From NCBI GenBank assembly GCA_036524155.1, contig DATDCV010000300.1, positions 1-39,391 of the forward strand: a stretch of 39,391 nt of DNA, written 5' to 3'. Positions 31,753 through 39,391 of the stretch are shown piece by piece. Numbering within the stretch: the stretch's first letter is position 1; each line of letters begins with the position of its first letter. Source of the DNA: DATDCV01 sp036524155 (GTDB lineage: Bacteria > Verrucomicrobiota > Verrucomicrobiia > Limisphaerales > UBA8199). Below the pieces are notes generated by a model. That model did no database searches. It was not told where the DNA came from and worked only from the letters and a program-made list of their open reading frames with translations. A program made the translations under genes and the position numbers.

Positions 31753-33152
31753 ATTGGTTCTCCTTTCGCCGCAGCTTGAGCGGCGAGGTATTCGGTACGC
31801 TCGGCGTCGATCAGCCGGATCAACTCAGACCGCCAGGCCAGCATGGTGCGAGCGGAGCCCGGCGCGCCGAGCAGCACAGCCGCCGCTCGCAGGCTGGCGA
31901 TGAGGCGTTGCAGTTCGCGCAGATAATAATAAGCGACCAGGCTGGCCGGGGGCAGCGAGCAGGCATAGATCACGGTTGCCTTCCACCCGAAGAATTGGTG
32001 GAAAACAAAAACACACAGTCCGTAAAAGACCGGGAAGACTATCAGGCCGGTCAGGATCGTCGCGGTCGAGACATGCGTCTTTTCCCCCGGCACCCTGGCG
32101 GCCTTGCCGACCACAAACCGGACCAGCAGGTAAGGAATGAGGCGATGAATCCAGCCGTAGATGGCGATTGGCGCGGCTAATATCGCCGCCGCCGCCCAGG
32201 CCAGGCTCTGCCGCAGAAGCCGACGGCGCTCGGGGAAATGGGTCAGCACCTCCTCCGAAAGGTGTAGCTTCCGCAAAGTGGTTTCGTAATGGCCGAGACG
32301 GCGCACAAATTCCGCCGCCCGGGCCGGATGTTTCTCGAACGCCTGTTCGACGGCGGTCGTGATGGCTTGCGTCAGCAACAACTCTCCCGAAAGCGGTGTC
32401 ACCGGCTCGTGGATCACCGTGTTGCCCACCCACAGCCGGTCGAGGTAGAGGCGCTTCACCGCTTCAACGATTCTTGCCCGTTCGAGGTGCGGTAAATGCA
32501 CCATCAGCGACTTGATCCGGCGCTCGATTTCGGCGCTCAAGGCCTGGATTCGTTCGTGCCGGTTCTGCGCGTAGCCCGGCAGGAAATCCGCCACAGGGAT
32601 CGGTTCACCGAAATTGACCAGCGCTTCGCTGCGATACCTGTCTTTGGCTGGGAACGTGAGGCCCACCGGCACAATCTTCAATCCGAGTTTGCCACCGTGA
32701 CGGTCCTCGAGTTCCAGAGCCATCCGGGCTGTGCCGGGCTTCACGGCCTGGAGCATGGGATCATCCCGAGTGATGCCTTCGGGGAAAATCGCGACGGCTT
32801 CGCCGCGTTCGAGCACCCGGTAGCAAGCCTCGAACGTCTCCTTCACGGTGCGCATCGCGCGGGGGTCGTCTCTGACGCGGTTAATCGCAATGACACCACA
32901 ATGCGTGAGCAGCCAACGGCACGGCCGCCAGCGGAACAACTGGACCGTAGCGACAAAATTCACCTTGCGGGGAACCGATGTTCCGATCACAAAAGCATCC
33001 GTCAGCGAATTGGGGTGATTGGAGGCAAACAGCACGGGGCCCGTGAGCGGCACGCGCTCCCGGTGGAACCGCTCGATCCGGCTGAAGTAAAACCCGAGGG
33101 CCGCTTTGATCAGCCAACGGCAGATGCGGTAGATGAGAGGCAGTGAGTTCAT
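31749..33152 (-). CDS. 1-acyl-sn-glycerol-3-phosphate / glycerol-phosphate acyltransferase family protein
   Basis: The 467-aa protein contains the PlsC-type acyltransferase core: NHPNSLTD (residues 45-52), CGVIAINR (about 85-92) and FPEGITRDDPMLQAVKPGTARMA (from about 124). Residues 230-440 form an extra C-terminal region with two or three membrane segments (for example LAWAAAAILAAPIAIYGWIH). This NHPNS-type subfamily, with a long C-terminal extension, is common in Bacteroidota and Verrucomicrobiota. It should acylate a glycerol-phosphate backbone at the inner membrane. It is the first gene of the minus-strand lipid operon and overlaps the Aas-like gene by 4 nt. Confidence 0.9.
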   Translation of the reverse strand: MNSLPLIYRICRWLIKAALGFYFSRIERFHRERVPLTGPVLFASNHPNSLTDAFVIGTSVPRKVNFVATVQLFRWRPCRWLLTHCGVIAINRVRDDPRAMRTVKETFEACYRVLERGEAVAIFPEGITRDDPMLQAVKPGTARMALELEDRHGGKLGLKIVPVGLTFPAKDRYRSEALVNFGEPIPVADFLPGYAQNRHERIQALSAEIERRIKSLMVHLPHLERARIVEAVKRLYLDRLWVGNTVIHEPVTPLSGELLLTQAITTAVEQAFEKHPARAAEFVRRLGHYETTLRKLHLSEEVLTHFPERRRLLRQSLAWAAAAILAAPIAIYGWIHRLIPYLLVRFVVGKAARVPGEKTHVSTATILTGLIVFPVFYGLCVFVFHQFFGWKATVIYACSLPPASLVAYYYLRELQRLIASLRAAAVLLGAPGSARTMLAWRSELIRLIDAERTEYLAAQAAAKGEPI

Positions 33153-33829
33153 ACTCCGTGCGAAATCCTGCTGACCGCGGCATTCATTTTTCAGGTCCTC
33201 GTTCCCTAGCTAATTTGATGACTGCCTGCCTGGCACCTTCTGAGCCTGCCACGCCCCGAACCAGGCGCGAGTATACCCAAGAACGGCGGCACTGGTAATC
33301 GTTAATTTTGCGGTTGAATCGATCGAATCGATGGTTGAACCAAGCGGAGAGCGACGGTCCAGCCCGAAGGCCGCCGATGCGGATCTGGTCCGCGTGGCAC
33401 AGCTCAGTGCAGGGGGTGATGGCAGGTTGAGGATCAGAATCAAGCGCGCGATGATGGAGAAGATTCATGGGAATGAGATCGGTTGGGAAAGAGCTCGCGT
33501 GCAAGCAAAGGGCGAATTTGCAGGGGGATGCCTTGTCCTCGCGGCGGTGTTCCTTGGACGCCTCCCTGTTCTCATTCTTGTCGGGACGAACACCGGTTGG
33601 ACGGCTGCGAACGAAATGCGACCCAGTTTCGAGGCGATTGGCGCGTGTTGAATGTAATTGCTTTTTCTTTCCAAAGACTTTGAATTGACCAACAATCTCG
33701 CCAGCAAGTTTGGTCGCCGTCGCGGGCGCTGCGATAAACATGAGGCAAAAAGCGGGCACCTTTTGGTAGACTGGGGGCGAAGAACTCGCTGAGCAGGACA
33801 AAACCTGTTCAAGGTAAGCATCTTGAATA
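33153..33829. other. Intergenic region between the lipid operon and the second defence cluster
   Basis: No gene is supported here. Long frames on both strands (for example minus 33184-33801) are rich in Arg, Ser and Pro and lack known motifs, ribosome binding sites or lipid- or defence-gene character. Around 33312-33345 there are repeated GAATCGAT and GGTTGAA words. The promoter of the minus-strand lipid operon must lie near its right start at 33152. Base composition falls toward AT after about 33640, where the defence cluster begins. Confidence 0.45.
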
Positions 33830-33847
33830 AAGTGCTAAAAAGCACTT
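33830..33847 (+). promoter_or_regulatory. Palindromic operator candidate upstream of the toxin/antitoxin-like pair
   Basis: AAGTGCT (33830-33836), AAAA, AGCACTT (33841-33847) is a perfect 7-bp inverted repeat with a 4-nt spacer. It lies 17 nt before the ATG at 33865, in an AT-rich stretch that includes TATAAT (33859-33864). A third half-site, AAGTGC, is at 33871-33876. Palindromes in this position are typical binding sites of MqsA-type antitoxins that repress their own operon, and such a protein is encoded by the second gene. The repeat is visible; autoregulation is inferred. Confidence 0.6.
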
Positions 33848-33864
33848 GCAGTGACATATATAAT

Positions 33865-34242
33865 ATGCAAAAGTGCGAATATATACGTCATGATGACCTG
33901 CCGCCTCTGGCGACAGAGAGTCAAATCAAGCATGTGCAACGCGCCTGTGAGTTGGATAAAGCACGTTTGGGGCAGTCAGCGGGGAGCTATGCGGTTTATC
34001 GCTGGCGTGTTCATGAGTCTCAGCTCAGGGGTGCCATCATTAGCCACATCGCGGCAGGTAGGAGAATCTTCCTCAAATTCGCGCAGGACGGCACGCGAAG
34101 GATTATCCCTAACCACCTGCAGGCCAATGTTTCCCTGTTCGAAGACTTGGACATCTATGTCGAAATGGTCCTCATGGGGAACGAAATGATCATCATCAAC
34201 GCCCACGACCACATGCCGATCACACCTCGTCTTCCTCAATGA
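33865..34242 (+). CDS. Hypothetical protein, possible toxin partner of the MqsA-like gene (125 aa)
   Basis: The stop overlaps the MqsA-like ATG (34239-34242), which supports a coupled pair in toxin-first order as in mqsRA. ATG 33865 is chosen because the operator palindrome lies before it; a TTG at 33823 would place the palindrome inside the gene. The protein has a helical N-terminal half (ESQIKHVQRACELDKARLG) and a strand-rich C-terminal half (AAGRRIFLKFAQDGTRRIIP, then DIYVEMVLMGNEMIIINAHDH). The size and fold impression suit a small RNase-type toxin, but the sequence does not look like MqsR or any other toxin I know. The function is open. Confidence 0.65.
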   Translation: MQKCEYIRHDDLPPLATESQIKHVQRACELDKARLGQSAGSYAVYRWRVHESQLRGAIISHIAAGRRIFLKFAQDGTRRIIPNHLQANVSLFEDLDIYVEMVLMGNEMIIINAHDHMPITPRLPQ

Positions 34243-34841
34243 ATGCTCCAAAACCAAAGGAATCGCTGGCTGGACAGACCTGCCCCTGCTGTCAGCAAGG
34301 CCACTTCGCCCTTGTCCAGATCGACTATCCGGGACCGGTCGCCGACGATAACCCCATCACCGTCCCCGGTGTCTGGGTCGAGCAGTGCGACCATTGCGGA
34401 GAAATCGTATTCCCGGGGGAAACCACTCGCTTTATCGAGGCCGCTGTCGCCGAACAAACCGAGCAACTCACCGCTCGCGAACTCGAGCGCATCCGCGAAG
34501 ACCTCGGGGTTGCCACCCAGGACGAGATGAGCGAAATCCTCGGCCTCGGCCTCAAGACCTTCCATAAGTGGGAAAGTGGACGGCAGTTCCCGACCCGGTC
34601 CATGTCTTACTACATCAGGATCCTCGCCGGCGTCCCTGGCGCTTTTGAATTCCTGCGCTCTCGCGCTTGGCGGAACAGCAACCGCGTCACGACCCCGCCT
34701 GCGGAATCCGATTTCGCGGCCATGTTCCCGGACCTTGCCGCAAACCCGCCTTCGTCACCCAGGATGGCGAACCCGCGCGCCCAACAACCGCGCATAAATC
34801 CCGCACGTGGCCTGACCCGTGTCGTCTTTTCTTTCAAATGA
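34239..34841 (+). CDS. MqsA/YgiT-type zinc-finger HTH antitoxin-like protein (200 aa)
   Basis: The N-terminus has a zinc-binding ribbon with CPCC (C15, C17/C18) and CDHC (C50, C53), followed by GEIVFPGETTRFIEAAVAEQ. The middle (about residues 79-135) is an Xre-like helix-turn-helix with ATQDEMSEILGLGLKTFHKWESGRQFPTRS. This is the architecture of MqsA/YgiT antitoxins, where the zinc domain binds the toxin and the HTH binds the operator. About 50 extra residues, rich in Pro and Arg, follow the usual end. Both junctions are 4-nt overlaps, so it is coupled to the gene before and to the ATPase gene after. It may regulate the whole restriction cluster. Confidence 0.85.
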   Translation: MNAPKPKESLAGQTCPCCQQGHFALVQIDYPGPVADDNPITVPGVWVEQCDHCGEIVFPGETTRFIEAAVAEQTEQLTARELERIREDLGVATQDEMSEILGLGLKTFHKWESGRQFPTRSMSYYIRILAGVPGAFEFLRSRAWRNSNRVTTPPAESDFAAMFPDLAANPPSSPRMANPRAQQPRINPARGLTRVVFSFK

Positions 34842-36508
34842 AGCCCTTTTGGACAACGTTTTACTCCTACAAAGGCGGCGTTGGTCGGTCACTAGCCCTT
34901 GCCAATACCGCCGCAGTCCTCGTGAAACGAGGGCGTCGAATGGTCCTCATTGACTTCGACCTCGAAGCCCCCGGCCTCGACTCCTTCGAGGAATTCAAAT
35001 CCGTCGCCGGCAAGCCCGGCGTCGTCGAGTACGTCACTGAGTTCAAAAAAACCAAACGCGCGCCGGCCATTACCCGTTTCGTTCACCGCTGCGAACTCCC
35101 GGGCCCTCTCCGCGGCCAGCTTTGGATCATGCCCGCCGGCAAGAAGGACACCCATTACAACGCCTGCCGCGCCAGCCTGAGCTGGGCCGACCTCTACGAA
35201 AACCACCACGGCGAGCAGTTTGTTGAAAATTGGAAGGCTGCCCTCGACAACCACTACCGCCCGGACCACGTCTTCGTGGACTCTCGTACCGGCCTGACTG
35301 ACGTTGGCGGCATCTGCACCCTCCATTTGCCCGACTTGGTCGTCATGCTCTTCGGCCTCAACGAACAGAACGTTAAGGGCGTTGCGGCTGTCGCTAAAAC
35401 CATCCGCGAGTCGGAGATTATCCGTGTGCCCCAGATTCATTACGTCGTCTCTCCGCTGCCCAACATGCCTCGTGACAGAGGCGGCTCCCTCGATAAACGT
35501 TGGGCTGAAGCCTCCACCGAGCTCGGCACCAAGATCGAATCCTCCCTTCGTTATCAACCCTTTGCCGCCCTCAGCGAACAACTCTTTGTTCTGGATCCGT
35601 CGTTGGACGACAATGTCCTTATCCAAAACTACCTGGATCTCCTCGACCGCCTCATCGGCTACAACCGCAACGGCCTCGACTTTCTGGTCCGCCAGGCCAA
35701 GGCCGCCGTCGCTGAGGGCGAGGTTCCAGACCGCCTCTATACCATTCTTCAGGAAGAATACTCGGACCGCCCCGAAGCGCTCATGGCCCGGGCCACTCTC
35801 CGCCAGGCAGCCGGCGATTTCCCCGGTGCTACCGAACTCGCCTGCCAGGCCATAAAACTCGACCCGACCTTCACCGACGCTTTTAATTGGTTGATCAGGC
35901 AGTACAAAAAAGAAGCTAACTTCCCTGCTGCACTTGAACTCTGCAGCTCGATCCTGGCGGCTGCGGACCGCCTTGACCGGGACACCGTGACCTCCATCCA
36001 AAAAGAACGAGGCGAAGTTGCGATGGCCGCCGGCCGTTACGAGGACGCTGGCTATTCCTTCGCCCACTTGCTGTCAACACCCCCGGACCACAGCGATCCT
36101 GCAGAGGCCGTATTTTACGCATTACATCGGGCAGAAGCGGTCCGGCGCTCCGCTCGCGAGGCGAGGCCAAAGGTCTGGGCAGCCGTGCTGAGTCGTTTTA
36201 GTGAGGCCACCCTCGACGCCCCGCTGCCTGTTCTCGCCAGTCGCCTCCAGGCGATGCACATCGCCTTTGCCATCACCGGCGACACTACTCGCGCCCGCGA
36301 GGCCCTCGGAAGGGCAAGGCTCACAGCCGAGCTCCTCGGGTCCGCCGAAGATATCTTCACCGTCAAAACCTACGCCTTCGTCCCGACTAGAGAGTTCCTT
36401 GCCATCAACGACGAGATGCTCGCAGCCCTTGACAGAGGCCAGCTCTGGGACGGCATGCCTCTCCCCACAGCGGAGAAGCCCGAGGTTACGCAGCCCCTAT
36501 CCCAATAA
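34838..36508 (+). CDS. KGGVGR-variant ParA/MinD-like ATPase with TPR-like repeats (556 aa)
   Basis: ATG 34838 overlaps the antitoxin stop. Residues 10-18 read YKGGVGRS, the variant deviant Walker A of KGGVGR-type ParA/MinD-like ATPases. LIDFDLEAPGLDSFEEF (about 39-55) and FVDSRTGLTDVGG (about 147-159) are the matching switch and Walker B-like blocks. The C-terminal half (about 300-556) is built from helical TPR-like repeats (EALMARATLRQAAGDFPGATELACQAIKLDP). KGGVGR ATPases are found in bacterial conflict and signalling operons, often with TPR regions. Here it lies directly upstream of hsdM (11-nt gap), an unusual partner for a Type I system. I infer a regulatory or sensing ATPase; no effector domain is seen. 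Confidence 0.88.
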   Translation: MKPFWTTFYSYKGGVGRSLALANTAAVLVKRGRRMVLIDFDLEAPGLDSFEEFKSVAGKPGVVEYVTEFKKTKRAPAITRFVHRCELPGPLRGQLWIMPAGKKDTHYNACRASLSWADLYENHHGEQFVENWKAALDNHYRPDHVFVDSRTGLTDVGGICTLHLPDLVVMLFGLNEQNVKGVAAVAKTIRESEIIRVPQIHYVVSPLPNMPRDRGGSLDKRWAEASTELGTKIESSLRYQPFAALSEQLFVLDPSLDDNVLIQNYLDLLDRLIGYNRNGLDFLVRQAKAAVAEGEVPDRLYTILQEEYSDRPEALMARATLRQAAGDFPGATELACQAIKLDPTFTDAFNWLIRQYKKEANFPAALELCSSILAAADRLDRDTVTSIQKERGEVAMAAGRYEDAGYSFAHLLSTPPDHSDPAEAVFYALHRAEAVRRSAREARPKVWAAVLSRFSEATLDAPLPVLASRLQAMHIAFAITGDTTRAREALGRARLTAELLGSAEDIFTVKTYAFVPTREFLAINDEMLAALDRGQLWDGMPLPTAEKPEVTQPLSQ

Positions 36509-36519
36509 TTCACCAATCA

Positions 36520-38694
36520 ATGGAAAACCTCGCCCAATTCGAAGCCGACCTCTGGGAAGCCGCTGATAATCTCCGCGCCAATTCCAAGCTTACCTCCAGC
36601 GACTACCTCATGCCCGTCCTGGGCGTCATCTTCCTCCGCCACGCCGCCAACCGGTTCGACACCGCTACCAAGCAAATCGCCGACGACCAGGCCGCCGGTC
36701 GCATGCCCAAGCGCAAAGTCCAGCCCGCGGATTACATCCGCCGCCGCGCCCTCTGGCTCCCCGAACCCGCCCGGTACGACTACATCATGGACAAGGCCAG
36801 CGTGGACCCCGCCGGCCTGCCCAAGCTGGTCACCGAGGCCATGACCGCCATCGAGGCCGACTTCGAACCGCTCCAGGGGGTTCTCCCCAAGGACTACGGC
36901 ATCTTCGAGCCCAAGGTCCTCGAAGACCTGATGCGCCTCTTCAATACCGAGCTCATTAAACACGCCACCGGCGACGTTTTCGGCCGCATCTACGAGTATT
37001 TCCTCGCCAAGTTCTCCATTCAGAAAGCCCACGACAACGGCGAGTTCTTCACCCCGTCGTCGCTGGTCCAGACCATCGTCAACGTCATCGAACCGGACCA
37101 CGGCATCGTGTTCGATCCTGCCATCGGCTCCGCCGGCATGGCCGTCCAGTCCAGCCATTTCATTGAGGACCACGGCGGCGACACCTCCCGCCAGGTCGTC
37201 ATTTACGGCCAGGAGAAAAACCGCGACACCATCCGCATTGCCAAGATGAACCTCGCGGTTCACGGTCTGGAGGGCAAAATCGCCGAGGCCATCACCTACT
37301 ATCAGGACGAGCACAGCCTTGTCGGCAAGTGCGATTTCGTCATGGCCAATCCGCCGTTCAACGTGGACCTCGTTGACGCCGAGCGCATAGCCAAGGACCC
37401 GCGCCTGCCCTTCGGCCTGCCAGGCGTGAACAAGGCCAAGAAGGTCTCCAACGGCAACTACCTCTGGATCTCCTATTTCTGGAGCTACCTGAATCCCAAA
37501 GGCCGCGCCGGGTTCGTCATGTCCTCCCAGGCTTCCAGCGCCGGCAACGACGAAAAGGAAGTCCGCAAGAAAATCGTCGAAACGGGCGACGTGGACGTCA
37601 TGGTTTCCATTCGCGGCGGGTTCTTCTATACCCGCACTGTCCCCTGTGAACTCTGGCACTTCGACCGCAACAAACCCGCCGACCGGAAGGACAAGGTCCT
37701 GATGCTCGACGCCCGCAGCATCGGCCAGCTCATGAAAGGCTCCCGCAAGGTGTATGAATTCACCCCGGAGCAACTGGAGAACATCGCCGCCATTGTTTGG
37801 CTGTACCGCGGCCAGGAGAGCCGCTTTGTCGAGCTCCTCGCGCTCTATTTTTTCAACCTGCTCGAACAAATGGCTCCCATGGCGGGCCATGCGGAAGACT
37901 TTGCCGGCGCTTTCAAGCGTCTGAGCGACGAATTGACCGCGATTGCATTGTCCGCCGGGGCTCACGGACACGACCTGGACAGCCCCGCTGAGGGGCCGGA
38001 CGATTCGCCCAGCCCCGAGGTCCAGTGGGACGAAGCAAACACAAAACTATCGGAAGCCTGGGAGCCATTCCGGCGGGCGGCGGCCAAAGCCAAACCGAGC
38101 GGCAACGCCCACCTCCAGCGCTTGGGCAAATTGCTCGAGCCGTTTCCGGAGGCGGTCAGGTGTGTCATTCGCCAGACCGACCTGCTCTACAAAAGTGGCG
38201 ATAGACTTGTCGCGCGGGTTCAGGAGTTCCAGCGCAGCAATGGCAACCGCCACGGGAACAGCAATGGCAAAGGCAGCGCGCAACCCGAGGCCAGAGTGTT
38301 TAGGTCACCCGGTGATGAAGCTGTTGAAATCAACCTGGGCGAGCTTCGCCGGCTGCTCAAAGCTTGCGACGGCGCCCGCCTAAAACTCGCCGCGCAACTC
38401 AAGACCGTGCTCTACTTTCATCATCAGATCCGTTGGCTCCAGGACCGCTTTCCCGATGCCATTTTCCGCCCAGTGCCCGGCCTCTGCAAGATCGTCACTC
38501 GCAAAGAAATCGAAGCCGCCGACTGGAGTCTCACGCCCGGCCGCTACGTCGGCGTCGCACCCGCAGAGGTGGACGAAGACTTCGATTTCGAAAAGGTCAT
38601 CACCGACATCCACGCCGAGCTGGCGACGCTCAACGAGGAAGCTGACGAACTTGCCAGCACCATCCAGACCAACTTCGCGGGGCTTACTATATGA
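36520..38694 (+). CDS. hsdM: Type I restriction-modification DNA methyltransferase subunit (long variant)
   Basis: The 724-aa protein begins with the HsdM N-terminal helical domain (LWEAADNLRANSKLTSSDYLMPVLGVIFL). The methyltransferase domain follows: GEFFTPSSLV (about residues 173-182), motif I FDPAIGSAGMAVQ (about 196-208, with Ala at a usual Gly) and motif IV NPPFN (about 280-284). It should methylate adenine N6 as part of an M2S complex. It is about 200 residues longer than common HsdM. The extra part (about 440-610) is a helical and low-complexity region (NRHGNSNGKGSAQPEA) inserted before the C-terminal GRYVGVAPAEVDEDFDF block. Its stop overlaps the hsdS start (38691-38694). An hsdR gene is not in the window. 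Confidence 0.93.
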   Translation: MENLAQFEADLWEAADNLRANSKLTSSDYLMPVLGVIFLRHAANRFDTATKQIADDQAAGRMPKRKVQPADYIRRRALWLPEPARYDYIMDKASVDPAGLPKLVTEAMTAIEADFEPLQGVLPKDYGIFEPKVLEDLMRLFNTELIKHATGDVFGRIYEYFLAKFSIQKAHDNGEFFTPSSLVQTIVNVIEPDHGIVFDPAIGSAGMAVQSSHFIEDHGGDTSRQVVIYGQEKNRDTIRIAKMNLAVHGLEGKIAEAITYYQDEHSLVGKCDFVMANPPFNVDLVDAERIAKDPRLPFGLPGVNKAKKVSNGNYLWISYFWSYLNPKGRAGFVMSSQASSAGNDEKEVRKKIVETGDVDVMVSIRGGFFYTRTVPCELWHFDRNKPADRKDKVLMLDARSIGQLMKGSRKVYEFTPEQLENIAAIVWLYRGQESRFVELLALYFFNLLEQMAPMAGHAEDFAGAFKRLSDELTAIALSAGAHGHDLDSPAEGPDDSPSPEVQWDEANTKLSEAWEPFRRAAAKAKPSGNAHLQRLGKLLEPFPEAVRCVIRQTDLLYKSGDRLVARVQEFQRSNGNRHGNSNGKGSAQPEARVFRSPGDEAVEINLGELRRLLKACDGARLKLAAQLKTVLYFHHQIRWLQDRFPDAIFRPVPGLCKIVTRKEIEAADWSLTPGRYVGVAPAEVDEDFDFEKVITDIHAELATLNEEADELASTIQTNFAGLTI

Positions 38695-39391
38695 CCACAT
38701 GGTCCGAAAAAGCCCTCGACCAGCTCGGCTTCCTGGCCCGGGGCAAGTGACGCCATCGTCCACGCAACGCCGAGTTCCTGTACGGCGGATCGTACCCTTT
38801 TATCCAGACGGGCGAGATTAAAGAGGCCGATCTCTACATCATCACATATACGCAGACATACAGTGAGGCAGGCCTTGCGCAGAGCAAACTCTGGCCAGCG
38901 GGCACGCTCTGCATTACGATCGCGGCGAACATTGCGGAGACCGCTATTCTCGGGCTAGATGCATGCTTCCCCGACAGCGTCATCGGCTTCATAGCTGACC
39001 CCAGCTTGAGCGACGCTCGGTTCATCAAATACAAGCTGGACACCATCAAAAGGCACTACCAGCAGGTCTCCCACGGCGCAGCGCAGGACAACCTCAGTTT
39101 GGAGAAGCTCCTCTCCTTCAAACTCAAGGTTCCGCCGGCGGAAGAACAGCGCGCCATCGCCGACATCCTCTCCGCCTACGACGACCTCATTGAAAACAAT
39201 CGCCGCCGCATGGCCCTGCTGGAAAAAGCCGCCCGCCTTCTCTACCAGGAATGGTTCGTCCGCCTCCGCTTCCCCGGCCACGAACATACCGCCAAGGCAA
39301 ACGGTGTTCCAAATGGCTGGGAACGCGTGCCCACGCCGGAAGCGATCGAAATAAATCCACCAACCACCTTGTCACACGACGACGAGCACTG
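38691..39391 (+). pseudogene. hsdS: Type I specificity subunit with in-frame TGA at codon 20 (partial at right edge)
   Basis: The frame starts at ATG 38691, overlapping the hsdM stop, and reads MTTWSEKALDQLGFLARGK before TGA at 38748-38750. The same frame then stays open to the window end (233 codons in all) and clearly continues HsdS: RHRPRNAEFLYGGSYPFIQTG, then QDNLSLEKLLSFKLKVPP. The central conserved part is AIADILSAYDDLIENNRRR and ALLEKAARLLYQEWFVRLRFPG, and the start of the second recognition domain is GVPNGWERV. Related HsdS proteins commonly read GKSRHRPRN here, so one base change (TCA to TGA) would explain the break. No in-frame ATG restores the first recognition domain. The gene is either inactivated, off in this sequence copy, or a sequencing error. 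Confidence 0.85.

Noticed and set aside
33184..33801. Minus-strand 205-codon open frame in the intergenic region
   Set aside because: It has no motif, no ribosome binding site and an amino-acid composition unlike neighbouring genes; it probably arises from GC-rich DNA without stops.
1..39391. CRISPR array
   Set aside because: No series of regularly spaced direct repeats of 20-40 bp was seen, and no cas gene was recognised.

Overview
The window looks like chromosomal DNA of a GC-rich, Gram-negative-type bacterium, most likely Verrucomicrobiota (Pedosphaera/Limisphaerales-like). This is an inference. It rests on the pseudopilin-type protein with an RRGFTLIELLVVIAIIGIL head and a late RHGRGIQVVFFDGS block, the lipoproteins, the acyl-carrier-like membrane protein beginning MGLDLVELV, the long HsdM variant and the overall codon style. 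No rRNA or marker gene is present to prove it.

Left part (1 to about 23.8 kb): an accessory, defence-rich island. On the minus strand a 341-aa PD-(D/E)XK-like protein is followed 3 nt later by a second gene that runs off the left edge. A strongly structured leader (2087-2268, three hairpins, two of them sharing bases) precedes a tight radC / DNA methyltransferase / DEAH restriction-helicase operon, a Type III-like restriction-modification locus. Next come a sodium:solute symporter-like protein overlapping an EgtD-like methyltransferase, a DedA membrane domain fused to a YiiX/NlpC-like papain-fold domain, and a small ORF with a strong ribosome binding site. A three-gene operon with 4-nt overlaps follows (12905-21341): a membrane-anchored coiled-coil protein, an unrecognised 307-aa protein and an 1842-aa DEAD/DEAH helicase with zinc clusters and a DUF1998-like C-terminus. 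The helicase resembles DruE of Druantia, but I do not recognise its partners. This is the best candidate for an undescribed system. The island ends with minus-strand genes (excisionase-like HTH, metallophosphoesterase, a 46-aa overlapping ORF, an integrase arm-domain-only protein, a zinc-ribbon protein) next to the 5' half of a tRNA-Arg gene (23814-23852). That half-tRNA is a plausible integration scar.

Middle part (24.0-33.2 kb): ordinary chromosomal genes. There is a 2-hydroxyacyl-CoA dehydratase/double-cubane-cluster-type protein followed directly by a pseudopilin-like protein, then a convergent endonuclease/exonuclease/phosphatase-family protein. A minus-strand lipid operon reads from 33152 leftward: acyltransferase, Aas-like acyltransferase/acyl-ACP synthetase, membrane protein with a split, apparently circularly permuted acyl-carrier domain, small lipoprotein, Sel1-repeat lipoprotein.

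Right part (33.8 kb to the end): a second defence cluster, all on the plus strand. It holds an unrecognised 125-aa protein (possible toxin) behind a palindromic operator, an MqsA/YgiT-type zinc-finger HTH protein, a KGGVGR-variant ParA-like ATPase with TPR-like repeats, a 724-aa HsdM, and an hsdS reading frame broken by an in-frame TGA at codon 20 that runs off the right edge. No hsdR is visible. Almost all junctions in the defence modules are ATGA overlaps or gaps of a few bases, so the modules are probably translationally coupled.
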